From NCBI GenBank assembly GCA_963725215.1, contig CAVRXQ010000001.1, positions 62,001-126,000 of the forward strand: a stretch of 64,000 nucleotides of DNA, given 5' to 3'. The translations under genes and the position numbers were made by a program. This document shows positions 33,101 to 41,529 of this stretch, piece after piece (positions within the stretch are counted from its first letter, which is position 1; every line of letters starts with the position of its first letter). The notes beneath the pieces are model-generated. The model was not told where the DNA came from. It did not search any database and saw only the letters and a list, made by a program, of their open reading frames with translations. The DNA is from CAVRXQ01 sp963725215 (lineage in GTDB: Bacteria > Actinomycetota > Acidimicrobiia > Acidimicrobiales > Bog-793).

Positions 33101-34395
33101 TACGCGAGGTAGCCCTCGTAGTTGCGCATCGTGAGCTGGGAATTGATCTGTTGGTTCGTCTGCAGCGCGACGCCGACCGAGATGAGGAGCGTCGTGCCGA
33201 AGAAGGGGATCCCGGTGATGTGCCATGCGGCGAGGATCGCCGAGGGGACGAGCGCGACGAAGGCCAGAAACAGAGAGCCAGGAAGGGTGATGCGGTTCAG
33301 GATCTTCGACAGGTAGTTCTCGGTCGGCGGTCCGGGACGGATGCCCGGGATGTAGCCGCCCTGCTTGCGTATCTGGTCGGCCTGCTGGATCGGGTCGAAG
33401 CTCACCTGCACATAAAAGAAGGTGAAGGCGATGATGAAGAGCCCGTAGAGGATCAGGTAGACGCCACCGGTCGGATTGACGAGGTTGGCGTTGATCCACG
33501 TGCGAACCCCCTGCCACGGAAGCACCGTCGAGATCAGCACCGGGATGTACAACAACGAGCTCGCAAAGATGATCGGGATCACTCCGGCCTGGTTCACCTT
33601 CAGCGGGATGTAGGTGCTCTGACCGCCGTACATGCGACGCCCTTGCACGCGTCTCGCGAAGGTCACCGGGATGCGGCGCTGGCCGAGCTCGACGAAGACG
33701 ATCGCCACCAACAGCGCCAAGCAGACGAGCGTGATGATCACGAGGCCCGCCCAGGATTTGTCCGCCCTGATGAGGTCGACGTCCAACGGCAGGGTCGCGA
33801 CGACGTTGGCGAAGATGATGATCGACATTCCCTGTCCGATGCCGCGTTGGGTGATGAGCTCGCCGAGCCACATCACAAACGCGGTGCCCGCGGTGAAGGT
33901 CAAGATGATGAACATCACGTGCAGCGCCGAAAAGTCGGGGATCAGGTCGGTCGAGCTCGACGAGCTCCCGGACAAAAGTTGTCCGGAGTGCAACAAGAAG
34001 ACGAGCCCGGACGACTGCATTAGCGCCAGCCCGACGGTCAGGTACCGCGTCGCCTGGGTCAGTTTGCGCTGACCGACGGCGCCTTGGTCGCGCCACTCGG
34101 CGAACTTCGGGATCACCGTCGTGAGCAGCTGGATGATGATCGACGAGGTGATATACGGCATGATCCCGAGGCCCAACACCGCGGCGCGCGCGAGCGCCCC
34201 GCCGGAGAAAAGGTTCAAGAACCCGAGCAGGCCCTGGCCCTTCGCGGCGTTGGAGATCGAACGGATCGCCTTGAAGCTGACGCCCGGGACGGGGATGTTC
34301 GCCCCGAACTGGTAGATCGCGATGATGAGCAGCGTGAAGAGGACCTTGTTGCGCAGGTCCGCGACACGGACGATGTTCTTCAGGCTCGCGAGCAC
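33100..34395 (-). CDS. secY: Protein translocase subunit SecY
   Basis: This 431-residue, ten-span channel of the Sec translocon works with SecE/SecG and SecA. Marks are the plug region NLFSGGALARAAVLGLGIMPY (segments), the TM2-TM3 segment SIIIQLLTTVIPKF, GQRRIPVTFARRVQGR in the C4 loop, and the C-terminal NSQLTMRNYEGYL. It lies between rplO and adk with an 84-base gap before it, the standard spc-operon position. Confidence 0.98.
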   Translation of the reverse strand: MLASLKNIVRVADLRNKVLFTLLIIAIYQFGANIPVPGVSFKAIRSISNAAKGQGLLGFLNLFSGGALARAAVLGLGIMPYITSSIIIQLLTTVIPKFAEWRDQGAVGQRKLTQATRYLTVGLALMQSSGLVFLLHSGQLLSGSSSSSTDLIPDFSALHVMFIILTFTAGTAFVMWLGELITQRGIGQGMSIIIFANVVATLPLDVDLIRADKSWAGLVIITLVCLALLVAIVFVELGQRRIPVTFARRVQGRRMYGGQSTYIPLKVNQAGVIPIIFASSLLYIPVLISTVLPWQGVRTWINANLVNPTGGVYLILYGLFIIAFTFFYVQVSFDPIQQADQIRKQGGYIPGIRPGPPTENYLSKILNRITLPGSLFLAFVALVPSAILAAWHITGIPFFGTTLLISVGVALQTNQQINSQLTMRNYEGYLA

Positions 34396-34479
34396 GCGAC
34401 TCCCTCTCGCATCCGACGTGGTCCGACCCGAGGCATCTCGCCGACCATCACTCCGAGCGGCGCGAGCACCCGATGATCT

Positions 34480-34968
34480 TTACCGGTTTGCAAGCGCGTT
34501 GCCCCGCGCCGGAGGCCTGCGGTCTCCCCGCGGGCGCGGAACGACGGTCGCCGATCCGCCCGCCCGGGTGATCGCCTGCTCGGCAGCCTTCGAAAAGGCG
34601 TGCGCCGACACCGCGACGGCGCGGGTGAGCTCGCCGCGACCGAGCACCTTCACGAGGCTCTTTTCGTGCAACAGCCCCGCTTGGCGCAAAGCGCCGGGAT
34701 CGACCGCGTCCGCGCCGAGGGTTTCGAGGTCGTCGAGGTTCACGACCTGGTACGAGACGCGAAACGGGTTCTGAAAGCCGCGCAGCTTCGGGAGGCGCTG
34801 GGTGAGGGGGAGTTGTCCCCCTTCGAAGCCGGCGTTCACCGTGCCCCTCGCGAGCTGGCCCTTCGTGCCGCGTCCCGCCGTCTTTCCGCCTTTTCCGGCG
34901 ATGCCACGCGCGACGCGCCGGCGCCGACGGTGCGCCCCTTCGGCGGGGGCGAGTTCGTTCAGCCTCAC
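34480..34968 (-). CDS. rplO: 50S ribosomal protein L15
   Basis: L15, 162 residues, organises 23S rRNA late in assembly. The basic glycine-rich N terminus (RRRRRVARGIAGKGGKTAGRGTKG in part), GFEGGQLPLTQRLPKLRGF and the C-terminal SKAAEQAITRAGG segment identify it. The tail is about 12 residues longer than average and basic. GTG at 34968 overlaps the rpmD stop as GTGA. Confidence 0.96.
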   Translation of the reverse strand: MRLNELAPAEGAHRRRRRVARGIAGKGGKTAGRGTKGQLARGTVNAGFEGGQLPLTQRLPKLRGFQNPFRVSYQVVNLDDLETLGADAVDPGALRQAGLLHEKSLVKVLGRGELTRAVAVSAHAFSKAAEQAITRAGGSATVVPRPRGDRRPPARGNALANR

Positions 34969-35216
34969 GTCGTCTCCTCTGTCTCGACGCGCGCGTTTCT
35001 CGGAGCTTGCGCAGTGGATTGGTGCACCTCGATGAGGTGCGCGACCGCGTTCAGCATGCCACGGATCTCGGGGCGGTCCGGCACCTCGCGGGAGGCACCG
35101 ATCCGCTTCAGACCGAGGGCCCGCAGCGTCGCTCGGTGCTTCGGCTTGGCGCTGATCGCCGAGCGCACCTGGGTGACGACGAGGTCAGCGCTTTGTGATC
35201 GAGACTTCGTCGCCAT
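34965..35216 (-). CDS. rpmD: 50S ribosomal protein L30
   Basis: L30, 83 residues; the core VTQVRSAISAKPKHRATLRALGL, then MLNAVAHLIEV, is standard, and the protein has short extra sequence at both ends (family about 60). It shares one base with the rpsE stop (TGATG) and overlaps rplO by four. Confidence 0.94.
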   Translation of the reverse strand: MATKSRSQSADLVVTQVRSAISAKPKHRATLRALGLKRIGASREVPDRPEIRGMLNAVAHLIEVHQSTAQAPRNARVETEETT

Positions 35217-35764
35217 CAGCGCTCCCCGTTCGTCTGCAGCTGGCCGCGCCGGCGCTCCTCGTAGGCGCGCAGGACGCCCATCGGGGTCACCTCGTCTGGG
35301 GCCTTGCCGCGAAGGCGCGCCACCTCATCGGGCCGGCGGAGCGACTTCAGCCCCGCCACCGTGGCGTGTGCGACGTTGATCGCGTTCGAGGTCCCGAGCG
35401 ACTTCGCGACGACGTCGCGGATCCCTGCCATCTCGAGAATCGCGCGCGCCGCGCCGCCGGCGATCACCCCGGTTCCGGGTGCCGCGGGCTTTAACAGGAT
35501 CCGGCCCGCCCCCGCCTCTCCGATCACCGGGTGCGTGATCGTCGAGCCGGCGAGGGGAACGTCGAAGAAGTTCTTCTTCGCCTCCTCGATTCCCTTTTGC
35601 ACCGCGAGACCGGCTTCTTTCGCCTTGCCGTAGCCGAGGCCGACCTTGCCTTGGCCGTCGCCGACGACCATCAGCGCGGTGAATGAGAAGCGCCGGCCGC
35701 CCTGGACGACCTTTGCGACCCGGTTCACCCGGATCGTCCGCTCCTCGTACTGGGACTCCGCCAT
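35216..35764 (-). CDS. rpsE: 30S ribosomal protein S5
   Basis: S5, 182 residues, takes part in decoding fidelity. Marks are VNRVAKVVQGGRRFSFTALMVVGDG, VGLGYGKAKE and the C-terminal domain APGTGVIAGGAARAILEMAGI (segments). It directly abuts rplR (stop and start adjacent) and overlaps rpmD by one base. Confidence 0.97.
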   Translation of the reverse strand: MAESQYEERTIRVNRVAKVVQGGRRFSFTALMVVGDGQGKVGLGYGKAKEAGLAVQKGIEEAKKNFFDVPLAGSTITHPVIGEAGAGRILLKPAAPGTGVIAGGAARAILEMAGIRDVVAKSLGTSNAINVAHATVAGLKSLRRPDEVARLRGKAPDEVTPMGVLRAYEERRRGQLQTNGER

Positions 35765-36127
35765 CTAGAACTCCAATCCCGCTTCGCGTGCCGCTTCGGC
35801 AAGGGCCGCGACGCGTCCCTGAAAGCGCGCCGCGCCGCGATCGAAGACCACCGAGCTCACCCCGGCCTCTCGGGCGCGCTCGGCGATCAAGCGGCCGACC
35901 GTCGCCGCGGCCTCGGCGTTGCCCGTCTTGCCCGATCGAAGAGCCGGCTCGACCGTCGACGCCGCGGCGAGGGTGCGCCCCGCGTCGTCGTCGATCACCT
36001 GGGCGACGATGTGACGATTCGATCGGAAGACCGAAAGGCGCGGACGTTCTGCCGAGCCGTGCACGCTGCGGCGCAAACGCCGATGGCGGCGCCGGCGCAA
36101 CTCGTGGACCTTCTTGATATTCGCCAT
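35765..36127 (-). CDS. rplR: 50S ribosomal protein L18
   Basis: L18 has 120 residues from the ATG at 36127 and binds 5S rRNA. RRRRHRRLRRSVHGSAERPRLSVFRSNRHI (segments) and the C-terminal VVFDRGAARFQGRVAALAEAAREAG are typical. A GTG at 36133 overlapping the rplF stop is an alternative start and adds two residues. Confidence 0.96.
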   Translation of the reverse strand: MANIKKVHELRRRRHRRLRRSVHGSAERPRLSVFRSNRHIVAQVIDDDAGRTLAAASTVEPALRSGKTGNAEAAATVGRLIAERAREAGVSSVVFDRGAARFQGRVAALAEAAREAGLEF

Positions 36128-36129
36128 CG

Positions 36130-36675
36130 TCACTTGCCCGCCTTCCCGGCCTTGCGGTGGACGATCTCGTCGGCGTAGCGGATGCCCTTGCCCTTGTAGG
36201 GCTCGGGCTTGCGGAGCTTGCGGATGTCCGCCGCGACCTGGCCGACCTTTTCCTTGTCGATGCCGCGCACGGTGATGCGTGTCGGGCTCGTCACCTCGAA
36301 GTCGATCCCGTCCGGCGCGTCAACGACCACCGGATGGGAGAAGCCGAGCGCGAGCTCGAGTTGTCTCGGACCCCGCGCCTGGGCGCGGTATCCCACGCCT
36401 TGGATCTCCAAGTCCTTGTGGAAACCGGCAGTCACCCCGGTGACCATGTTCTGAACGAGCGAGCGGCACAACCCGTGCAGCGCACGGTTCTCACGCTCGT
36501 CGTCGGGCCGCTCGACGACGAGCGCCGTAGCCTTGTCGTCGCGGCGCACCGTGATCGGCTCGGGAAGGACTCGCTCGAGCGCGCCCATCGGGCCGCGGAC
36601 CGCGATCCGTCTGTCGGTGATGTCGACTTCGACGCCGGAGGGAAGTGGGATCGGCGATCGTCCGACACGGCTCAT
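36130..36675 (-). CDS. rplF: 50S ribosomal protein L6
   Basis: L6, 181 residues, is near the factor-binding site. It starts MSRVGRSPIPLPSGVEV and ends with LRKPEPYKGKGIRYADE, the signature near the C terminus. Two repeated L6 folds are visible. It precedes rplR with a four-base overlap or a two-base gap depending on the rplR start. Confidence 0.97.
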   Translation of the reverse strand: MSRVGRSPIPLPSGVEVDITDRRIAVRGPMGALERVLPEPITVRRDDKATALVVERPDDERENRALHGLCRSLVQNMVTGVTAGFHKDLEIQGVGYRAQARGPRQLELALGFSHPVVVDAPDGIDFEVTSPTRITVRGIDKEKVGQVAADIRKLRKPEPYKGKGIRYADEIVHRKAGKAGK

Positions 36676-36705
36676 TTCGGCGCCACCCCGCCTTTCACGC
36701 CGCGC

Positions 36706-37110
36706 TCACCAGACATAACAGAGCACCTCTCCGCCGACCTTGCGCTTTCGGGCCTCGCGGTCGGTGAGCAGTCCTTCGCTCGTCGACAAGACGGCGACGC
36801 CCATCCCGCCGAGGACGCGGGGCAACCTGTCCGCGCGGGCGTAGACGCGCAGTCCGGGCGTGGAGACGCGCTTCAGCCCGGCGATCGCCCGCGTGCGGTC
36901 CTCGGTGTACTTCATCTGGATCTCGAGCACCGTTCCTGGGCGCTGATCGTTGGACATCGTGGTGAAACCGGCGATGTATCCCTCGCGCTCGAGGATCGAG
37001 GCGAGAGACACCTTGAGCTTCGATCCCGGCATCTTCACCGTGTCGTGCATCGCGACGTTCGCGTTGCGGACGCGGGTCAACATGTCGGCGATCGGGTCAG
37101 TCATCGTCAT
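36706..37110 (-). CDS. rpsH: 30S ribosomal protein S8
   Basis: S8, 134 residues, binds the central domain of 16S rRNA and is the translational repressor of the spc operon in E. coli. TDPIADMLTRVRNANVA and the C-terminal LGGMGVAVLSTSEGLLTDREARK are diagnostic. Two ATGs six bases apart are possible; GGGAGG upstream fits 37110. Confidence 0.97.
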   Translation of the reverse strand: MTMTDPIADMLTRVRNANVAMHDTVKMPGSKLKVSLASILEREGYIAGFTTMSNDQRPGTVLEIQMKYTEDRTRAIAGLKRVSTPGLRVYARADRLPRVLGGMGVAVLSTSEGLLTDREARKRKVGGEVLCYVW

Positions 37111-37126
37111 CGTCGGTTACCTCCCC

Positions 37127-37312
37127 TCACCAGCTGGCCTTCGTCACGCCCGGCACCTCGCCGGCGTGCACGAGCTCCCGCAGACAGATCCGGCACATCC
37201 CGAACTTGCGGAAAACCGCGCGCGGTCGGCCGCAACGGCGACAGCGTGTGTAGCCGCGCACCTTGAACTTCGGGGTGTGCTGCTGCTTTTCGACGAGTGC
37301 TTTTTTCGCCAT
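37127..37312 (-). CDS. rpsN: 30S ribosomal protein S14, type Z (zinc)
   Basis: This is the short 61-residue zinc form of S14. The zinc site is CRRCGRPRAVFRKFGMCRIC (CxxC-x12-CxxC), followed by LRELVHAGEVPGVTKASW, the invariant end. It lies between rplE and rpsH. The rplE frame runs over it in another frame only because of the rplE frame break. Confidence 0.97.
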   Translation of the reverse strand: MAKKALVEKQQHTPKFKVRGYTRCRRCGRPRAVFRKFGMCRICLRELVHAGEVPGVTKASW

Positions 37313-37322
37313 CGGTTGTTCG

Positions 37323-37893
37323 TTACCCCTCTCTGCGGAACGGGAAGCCCGAGCGCGCTGAGCAGCGCCCGCCCTGCAGCGTCGGTCTTTGCGGTGGTCA
37401 CGATCGTGATGTCCATTCCCCTCGTCGCGTCGATCGAGTCGTAGTCGACCTCGGGGAAGATCAGCTGTTCGGTGACACCGAAGGTGTAGTTGCCCCGGCC
37501 GTCGAACGCCCTCGGGTTGAGACCACGAAAGTCGCGGATACGCGGGATCGCGATCGACACGAGACGATCGAAGAACTCCCACATCCGATCACCGCGCAAG
37601 GTCACCATCGCGCCGATCGCGTTTCCCTCTCGCAGCTTGAACGAGGCGATCGACTTGCGGGCGCGCGTGACGACCGGCCGCTGTCCGGTGATCGTGGACA
37701 AGTCGCGCACCGCGCCTTCGAGCAGCGACTGCTGCTGGATCGCGCGTCCGACCCCGCAGTTGAGGACGATCTTTTCGAGCGTCGGCACTTCCATCACGTT
37801 CTTCAGGCCGAGTTCGGTTTTCAGCTGGTCGCGGAGCTGTTCGGCGTAGCGGCGACGAAGGCGCGGACGTTCGGGAAGCGTGGCGGTGCTCAT
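37323..37893 (-). CDS. rplE: 50S ribosomal protein L5 (frame broken just before the stop)
   Basis: L5 binds 5S rRNA and contacts P-site tRNA. ENIM-type start region RRRYAEQLRDQL, VLNCGVGRA, TGQRPVVTRARKSIASFKLREG and GRGNYTFGVTEQ are intact. After ALLSALGLP the read frame continues as VPQRGV and runs through rpsN. Removing one base at about 37341 gives FRREG and a TAA at 37323-37325, the normal end of the family (about 189 residues). This is most likely an indel error. The ATG at 37893 overlaps the rplX stop as ATGA. Confidence 0.94.
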
Positions 37894-38195
37894 AGCTTCC
37901 CCCCGCACTTTGCGCAGACGCGGACCTTCGTCCCGTCCGGCTCGACCTGGTACGCCGCGCGCGTAGGCCCGTCCTTCGCGCAGACAAGCGCCACCGCGGA
38001 TACCGGCAGCGGCATGTCCTTGTCGATGATCCCGGCCTGCATAGTGGCACGCACCGGCTTTTGATGGCGCTTCGCGATGTTCGCGCCCGCCACGATCACC
38101 TGATTCTTCTTCGGGATCGCGCGGATCACTTCACCGGTCTTTCCCCGGTGCTTGCCGGACAACACCTCCACGGTGTCACCCTTGTGGATCTTCAC
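37890..38195 (-). CDS. rplX: 50S ribosomal protein L24
   Basis: L24, 101 residues, is an assembly initiator near the exit tunnel. KIHKGDTVEVLSGKHRGKTGEV is the KOW motif, and GANIAKRHQKP follows. The C-terminal RVCAKCGGKL has two cysteines, as in many Gram-positive L24. The start is GTG at 38195, directly after rplN. Confidence 0.97.
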   Translation of the reverse strand: MKIHKGDTVEVLSGKHRGKTGEVIRAIPKKNQVIVAGANIAKRHQKPVRATMQAGIIDKDMPLPVSAVALVCAKDGPTRAAYQVEPDGTKVRVCAKCGGKL

Positions 38196-38564
38196 TCAGA
38201 TCACCTCCGGAGCGAGGCTCACGATCCGCATGAACCGCTTGTCGCGAAGTTCACGCCCGACTGGGCCGAAGATTCTGGTGCCCCGCGGCTGGAGTTGGTC
38301 GGTGATCAGCACGGCCGCGTTCTCGTCGAAGCGGATATAGCTACCGTCGGCGCGCCGGCGCTCTTTTTTCGTGCGCACGACGACACAACGCACCACGTCA
38401 CCCTTTTTCACCTGCGCACCCGGCACGGCGTCCTTCACGGTAGCGATGAAGACGTCTCCGATCGACGCGTAACGTCGGCGCGTTCCACCGAGCACCTTGA
38501 TGCACAGCACCTCGCGCGCGCCCGAGTTGTCGGCGACGCGAAGGCGCGACTCTTGTTGGATCAT
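38196..38564 (-). CDS. rplN: 50S ribosomal protein L14
   Basis: L14, 122 residues, lies at the subunit interface. MIQQESRLRVADNSGAREVL and the C-terminal RGTRIFGPVGRELRDKRFMRIVSLAPEVI (segments) are invariant. The ATG at 38564 overlaps the rpsQ stop as ATGA. Confidence 0.98.
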   Translation of the reverse strand: MIQQESRLRVADNSGAREVLCIKVLGGTRRRYASIGDVFIATVKDAVPGAQVKKGDVVRCVVVRTKKERRRADGSYIRFDENAAVLITDQLQPRGTRIFGPVGRELRDKRFMRIVSLAPEVI

Positions 38565-38848
38565 CGAGCACGCTCCAGCACCTCGACGAGGCGCCACCGC
38601 TTCAGCTTCGACAACGGGCGCGTCTCGGAGACGCGGACGCGGTCTCCTACCTCGGAGGTGTTCTCCTCGTCGTGGACGTAGAGCTTCGTCGTGCGTTGCA
38701 CTGTCTTCGCGTACTTCGGGTGGCGGACGCGCGTCGTCACCGCGACGACGGCGGTCTTGTCCATCGATCGCTTCAGCACGACGCCCTCGCGCACCTTGCG
38801 CCGGTTGGGCCGCGTGGCCTCGGCGGCGGACTCGTTCTGCTCAGCCAC
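38561..38848 (-). CDS. rpsQ: 30S ribosomal protein S17
   Basis: S17, 95 residues. RKVREGVVLKRSMDKTAVVAV and HPKYAKTVQRTTKLYVHDEEN are diagnostic. GTG at 38848 was chosen because of the strong GAGGAGGAG just upstream; it overlaps the end of rpmC by eight bases. The first 15 residues are acidic/alanine-rich, a small lineage extension. Confidence 0.96.
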   Translation of the reverse strand: MAEQNESAAEATRPNRRKVREGVVLKRSMDKTAVVAVTTRVRHPKYAKTVQRTTKLYVHDEENTSEVGDRVRVSETRPLSKLKRWRLVEVLERAR

Positions 38849-39071
38849 GTCTCCTCCTCGGGCGCTTGCGCGCAGGTGCCGCAGCAGACTGCTCGCGCTC
38901 AAGCGTCATCAGGCGCGCGATGTCCCTCCGCAACACGGCGATGCGGCTCACGTTGTCGAGCCTTCCCGTCGCCAGCTGGAACCGCAGGTTGAACAGCTCT
39001 TTTCGCGCCTCGTCGAGGCGCTGCGCACGCTCATTGTCGGTGAGGATCCGCAGTTCGGAAGGCTTCGTCAT
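38841..39071 (-). CDS. rpmC: 50S ribosomal protein L29
   Basis: L29, 76 residues, sits at the tunnel exit where trigger factor and SRP dock. LRKELFNLRFQLATGRL-type core (ARKELFNLRFQLATGRLD) and RIAVLRRDIARLMTLERE identify it. The tail APARKRPRRRRG is a basic extension. It overlaps rplP by four bases. Confidence 0.96.
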   Translation of the reverse strand: MTKPSELRILTDNERAQRLDEARKELFNLRFQLATGRLDNVSRIAVLRRDIARLMTLEREQSAAAPARKRPRRRRG

Positions 39072-39508
39072 GAGCTGTGCGCTCCTGACTCGGCGCCGAC
39101 GCCGGATCGCACGACGAACTCCGCTTTGATCGGCAACTTCTGGATCGCGCGCTCCATCGCCGACTTCGCTAGCGCCTCATCGACGCCGGCGAGCTCGAAG
39201 AGGATCGCGCCGGGTTTCACGACGGCCACCCAGTGCTCAGGGTTTCCTTTGCCTGAACCCATGCGCGTCTCGGCGGGTTTTTGGGTAACTGGCTTGTGCG
39301 GGAAGACGCGGATCCAGATCTTCCCGCCGCGGCGGACGTGGCGGGTCATCGCGATTCGAGCGGCTTCGATCTGGCGGGCCGTCAACCAGCCCGGCTCGAG
39401 CGCCTTGATGCCGTAGTCGCCGAAGTCAACCGTCGTCGCTCCCTTCGCGAGACCGGTCCTGCGCCCACGTTGCTGCTTACGGTGCTTCACCTTCTTCGGC
39501 ATCAACAT
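39068..39508 (-). CDS. rplP: 50S ribosomal protein L16
   Basis: L16, 146 residues, helps position A-site tRNA. KVKHRKQQRGRRTGLAKGAT, RHVRRGGKIWIRVFPHKPVT and GSGKGNPEHWVAVVKPG are typical. ATG 39508 (MLMPKKV) matches the usual MLMPRK start; 39502 is an in-frame alternative. It starts two bases after the rpsC stop. Confidence 0.97.
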   Translation of the reverse strand: MLMPKKVKHRKQQRGRRTGLAKGATTVDFGDYGIKALEPGWLTARQIEAARIAMTRHVRRGGKIWIRVFPHKPVTQKPAETRMGSGKGNPEHWVAVVKPGAILFELAGVDEALAKSAMERAIQKLPIKAEFVVRSGVGAESGAHSS

Positions 39509-39510
39509 CG

Positions 39511-40455
39511 TCAGTCGGTCTCCTTGCGGAAGTGGGGAGCCTCGTGGTGCTCGTCGCGGGTGCGACGCTCGATCTCCTCTTCCTCGGCGAGCAGTCGCTC
39601 GAGCGCGTCGTCGGGCGCGGCCTCGACAACGGCCGCCGGCTCGACGCCCGGCTCGACGACTTCTTCTTGCTCGACTGGTTCTTCTGGCACGGCACCGGGC
39701 TCCGCCATATCCGGGCGGCGCCGTCCGCCTCCGGCGCTGACGATGCGGCGCGGCCGGGCCTGTCCGGAGGTCTCCCCGACCGCCATCGCGGCCTCGCGGG
39801 AGATCTTGTCCTCGGGCGAGGTCCGATACGGCAAGATGTCGCCCTTGTAGATCCACACTTTGACGCCGACGCGACCGGTCGACGTCCGCGCCTCGCGCAT
39901 TCCGTAGTCGATGTCGGCGCGAAGCGTGTGCAGCGGGACGCGACCTTCCCGGTAGGACTCCTTGCGGGACATCTCGGATCCGCCGAGTCGCCCCGCGCAC
40001 TGCACGCGCACGCCGAGCGCGCCAGCCTTTTGCACCGTCTGGATGGCGCGCTTCATCGCACGACGGAAGCTGATGCGCCGGGTGAGCTGGTCGGCGATGC
40101 CTTGCGCGATCAACGCCGCGTCGAGCTCAGGCTGCTTGATCTCTTGGATGTTCAGCTGGATGTTCGCGTTCTTGGTCATCCTTCCGAGGTAGCGCCGTAA
40201 GCGATCGGCCTCCGCGCCGCGCCGTCCGATGACGATGCCGGGGCGCGCGGTGTGGATGTCGACGCGCAACCGGTCACGAGTGCGCTCGATCTCGATCCGG
40301 CTCACCGCGGCGGACTCGAGCTGGGTCATGAGGTAGTTGCGGATCTTCCAGTCCTCGACAACCGCGTTCTGGTAGCCGCGGTCTTCGAACCAGCGCGACT
40401 TCCAGTCCGTCGTGATCCCGAGGCGGAACCCGTAGGGGTTGACCTTTTGGCCCAT
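39511..40455 (-). CDS. rpsC: 30S ribosomal protein S3 with an acidic C-terminal tail
   Basis: S3, 314 residues, about 95 longer than the usual 210-230. The core is normal: GQKVNPYGFRLGI, the KH domain with IVIGRRGAEADRLRR, and GRVGVKVWIYKGDILPYR. After residue about 215 a low-complexity tail follows: a short Arg/Gly part, then Glu/Pro/Val-rich sequence (PGAVPEEPVEQEEVVEPGVE) and a charged helix LERLLAEEEEIERRT. The tail would lie on the solvent side of the mRNA entry region. It shares one base with rplV (TGATG). Confidence 0.97.
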   Translation of the reverse strand: MGQKVNPYGFRLGITTDWKSRWFEDRGYQNAVVEDWKIRNYLMTQLESAAVSRIEIERTRDRLRVDIHTARPGIVIGRRGAEADRLRRYLGRMTKNANIQLNIQEIKQPELDAALIAQGIADQLTRRISFRRAMKRAIQTVQKAGALGVRVQCAGRLGGSEMSRKESYREGRVPLHTLRADIDYGMREARTSTGRVGVKVWIYKGDILPYRTSPEDKISREAAMAVGETSGQARPRRIVSAGGGRRRPDMAEPGAVPEEPVEQEEVVEPGVEPAAVVEAAPDDALERLLAEEEEIERRTRDEHHEAPHFRKETD

Positions 40456-41234
40456 CAGCCTTCGTCCTTTTCCTTGGGCTTGCGCACGGACCTCGAGGTG
40501 ATCTTCGAGATCGCCTTCGCCGTCTTTTTCGCGGCGGCCTTCTTCTCCGGCGTCTTTTTCGCCACCGCCTTGGCTGGCGCCTTCTTCGCCGGGGACTTCT
40601 GCGCCGCGGCCCTCTTCACCGGCGCGACTTCGACGGCGACCTCTGTCTCGACGTCCGGCGCGACTTCCGCGTCCACCACCCCTTCGGCGGGCTCGACTTG
40701 CTCGGTCGCGGAATCCAACTCGCCGGCTTCATCGGAGTCGGTCGGCACCCATTCTGCGGCCTCCTCGGCGGGTGCTTCGACCTGCGCCGCTCGACGGCGA
40801 GACCCTGCGACGCGCCGCGCGCGTCGGTCGGCTTGCTGCGCCGCGGCACGCGCCTTCAGGCGCGCCACTTGATCCTCCGGCATCCGCGTCAGCACGACGG
40901 TGATGTGGCAAGTGCGCTTGCGCACCCGAGTCGCGCGACCGCGCGCCCGGGGACGCCAGCGCTTCATCGTCGCTCCCTCATCCGCGTACGCCGTTGCGAC
41001 GTAAAGCTCTTCGGGGAAGAGCTGGTCGTTGTGCTCGGCGTTCGACGCCGCTGAGCGGAGCAGCTTCGCGACGATCGGTGCCCCGGCGCGGTGGGTGTGG
41101 TCGAGCAGCTCGACGGCGCGCGTGTAGTCGAGGCCCCGGATGAGATCGAGGACCTCGCGCGCCTTGTACGCGGAGAGCCGGCAATAGCGAAGCGTCGCCC
41201 TCGTCCCGGGATGCTCGTTCGTCTTCAGCGTCAT
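40455..41234 (-). CDS. rplV: 50S ribosomal protein L22 with a long acidic-then-basic tail
   Basis: L22, 259 residues against about 115 for the core family. The core TRATLRYCRLSAYKAREVLDLIRG, ...SAASNAEHN and GRATRVRKRTCHITVVLT is intact, including the tunnel hairpin. From about residue 140 there is an Arg-rich stretch, then an acidic segment (EAGELDSATEQVEPAEG), then an Ala/Lys/Pro-rich tail (QKSPAKKAPAKAVAKKTPEK) like histone H1 C termini. The ATG at 41234 is the family start. It follows rpsS by one base. Confidence 0.97.
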   Translation of the reverse strand: MTLKTNEHPGTRATLRYCRLSAYKAREVLDLIRGLDYTRAVELLDHTHRAGAPIVAKLLRSAASNAEHNDQLFPEELYVATAYADEGATMKRWRPRARGRATRVRKRTCHITVVLTRMPEDQVARLKARAAAQQADRRARRVAGSRRRAAQVEAPAEEAAEWVPTDSDEAGELDSATEQVEPAEGVVDAEVAPDVETEVAVEVAPVKRAAAQKSPAKKAPAKAVAKKTPEKKAAAKKTAKAISKITSRSVRKPKEKDEG

Positions 41235-41235
41235 C

Positions 41236-41514
41236 TCAGCGCCTCGCCTGGCGTTCTTGACCCGCGTGGTAGCGGAACGTCCGCGTCGGTGCGAACTCGC
41301 CGAGCTTGTGGCCGACCATCGCTTCGGTGATGTAGACCGGCACGTGCTTGCGGCCGTCGTGGACGGCAATCGTGTGCCCGACCATGTCGGGGATGATCGT
41401 CGAGCGACGAGACCATGTCTTCACGACGCGCTTTTCGTTGCGCGAATTGAGCTCGTCGACCTTTTTCAGCAAGTGATCGTCAACGAAGGGACCTTTTTTC
41501 AGGCTGCGGGGCAT
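41236..41514 (-). CDS. rpsS: 30S ribosomal protein S19
   Basis: S19, 92 residues, in the 30S head. MPRSLKKGPFVDDHLLKKV, STIIPDMVGHTIAVHDGRKHVPV and GHKLGEFAPTRTFRYH are near-invariant. It lies between rplB and rplV as in all S10 operons. Confidence 0.98.
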   Translation of the reverse strand: MPRSLKKGPFVDDHLLKKVDELNSRNEKRVVKTWSRRSTIIPDMVGHTIAVHDGRKHVPVYITEAMVGHKLGEFAPTRTFRYHAGQERQARR

Positions 41515-41529
41515 CTCAACCTCACACGA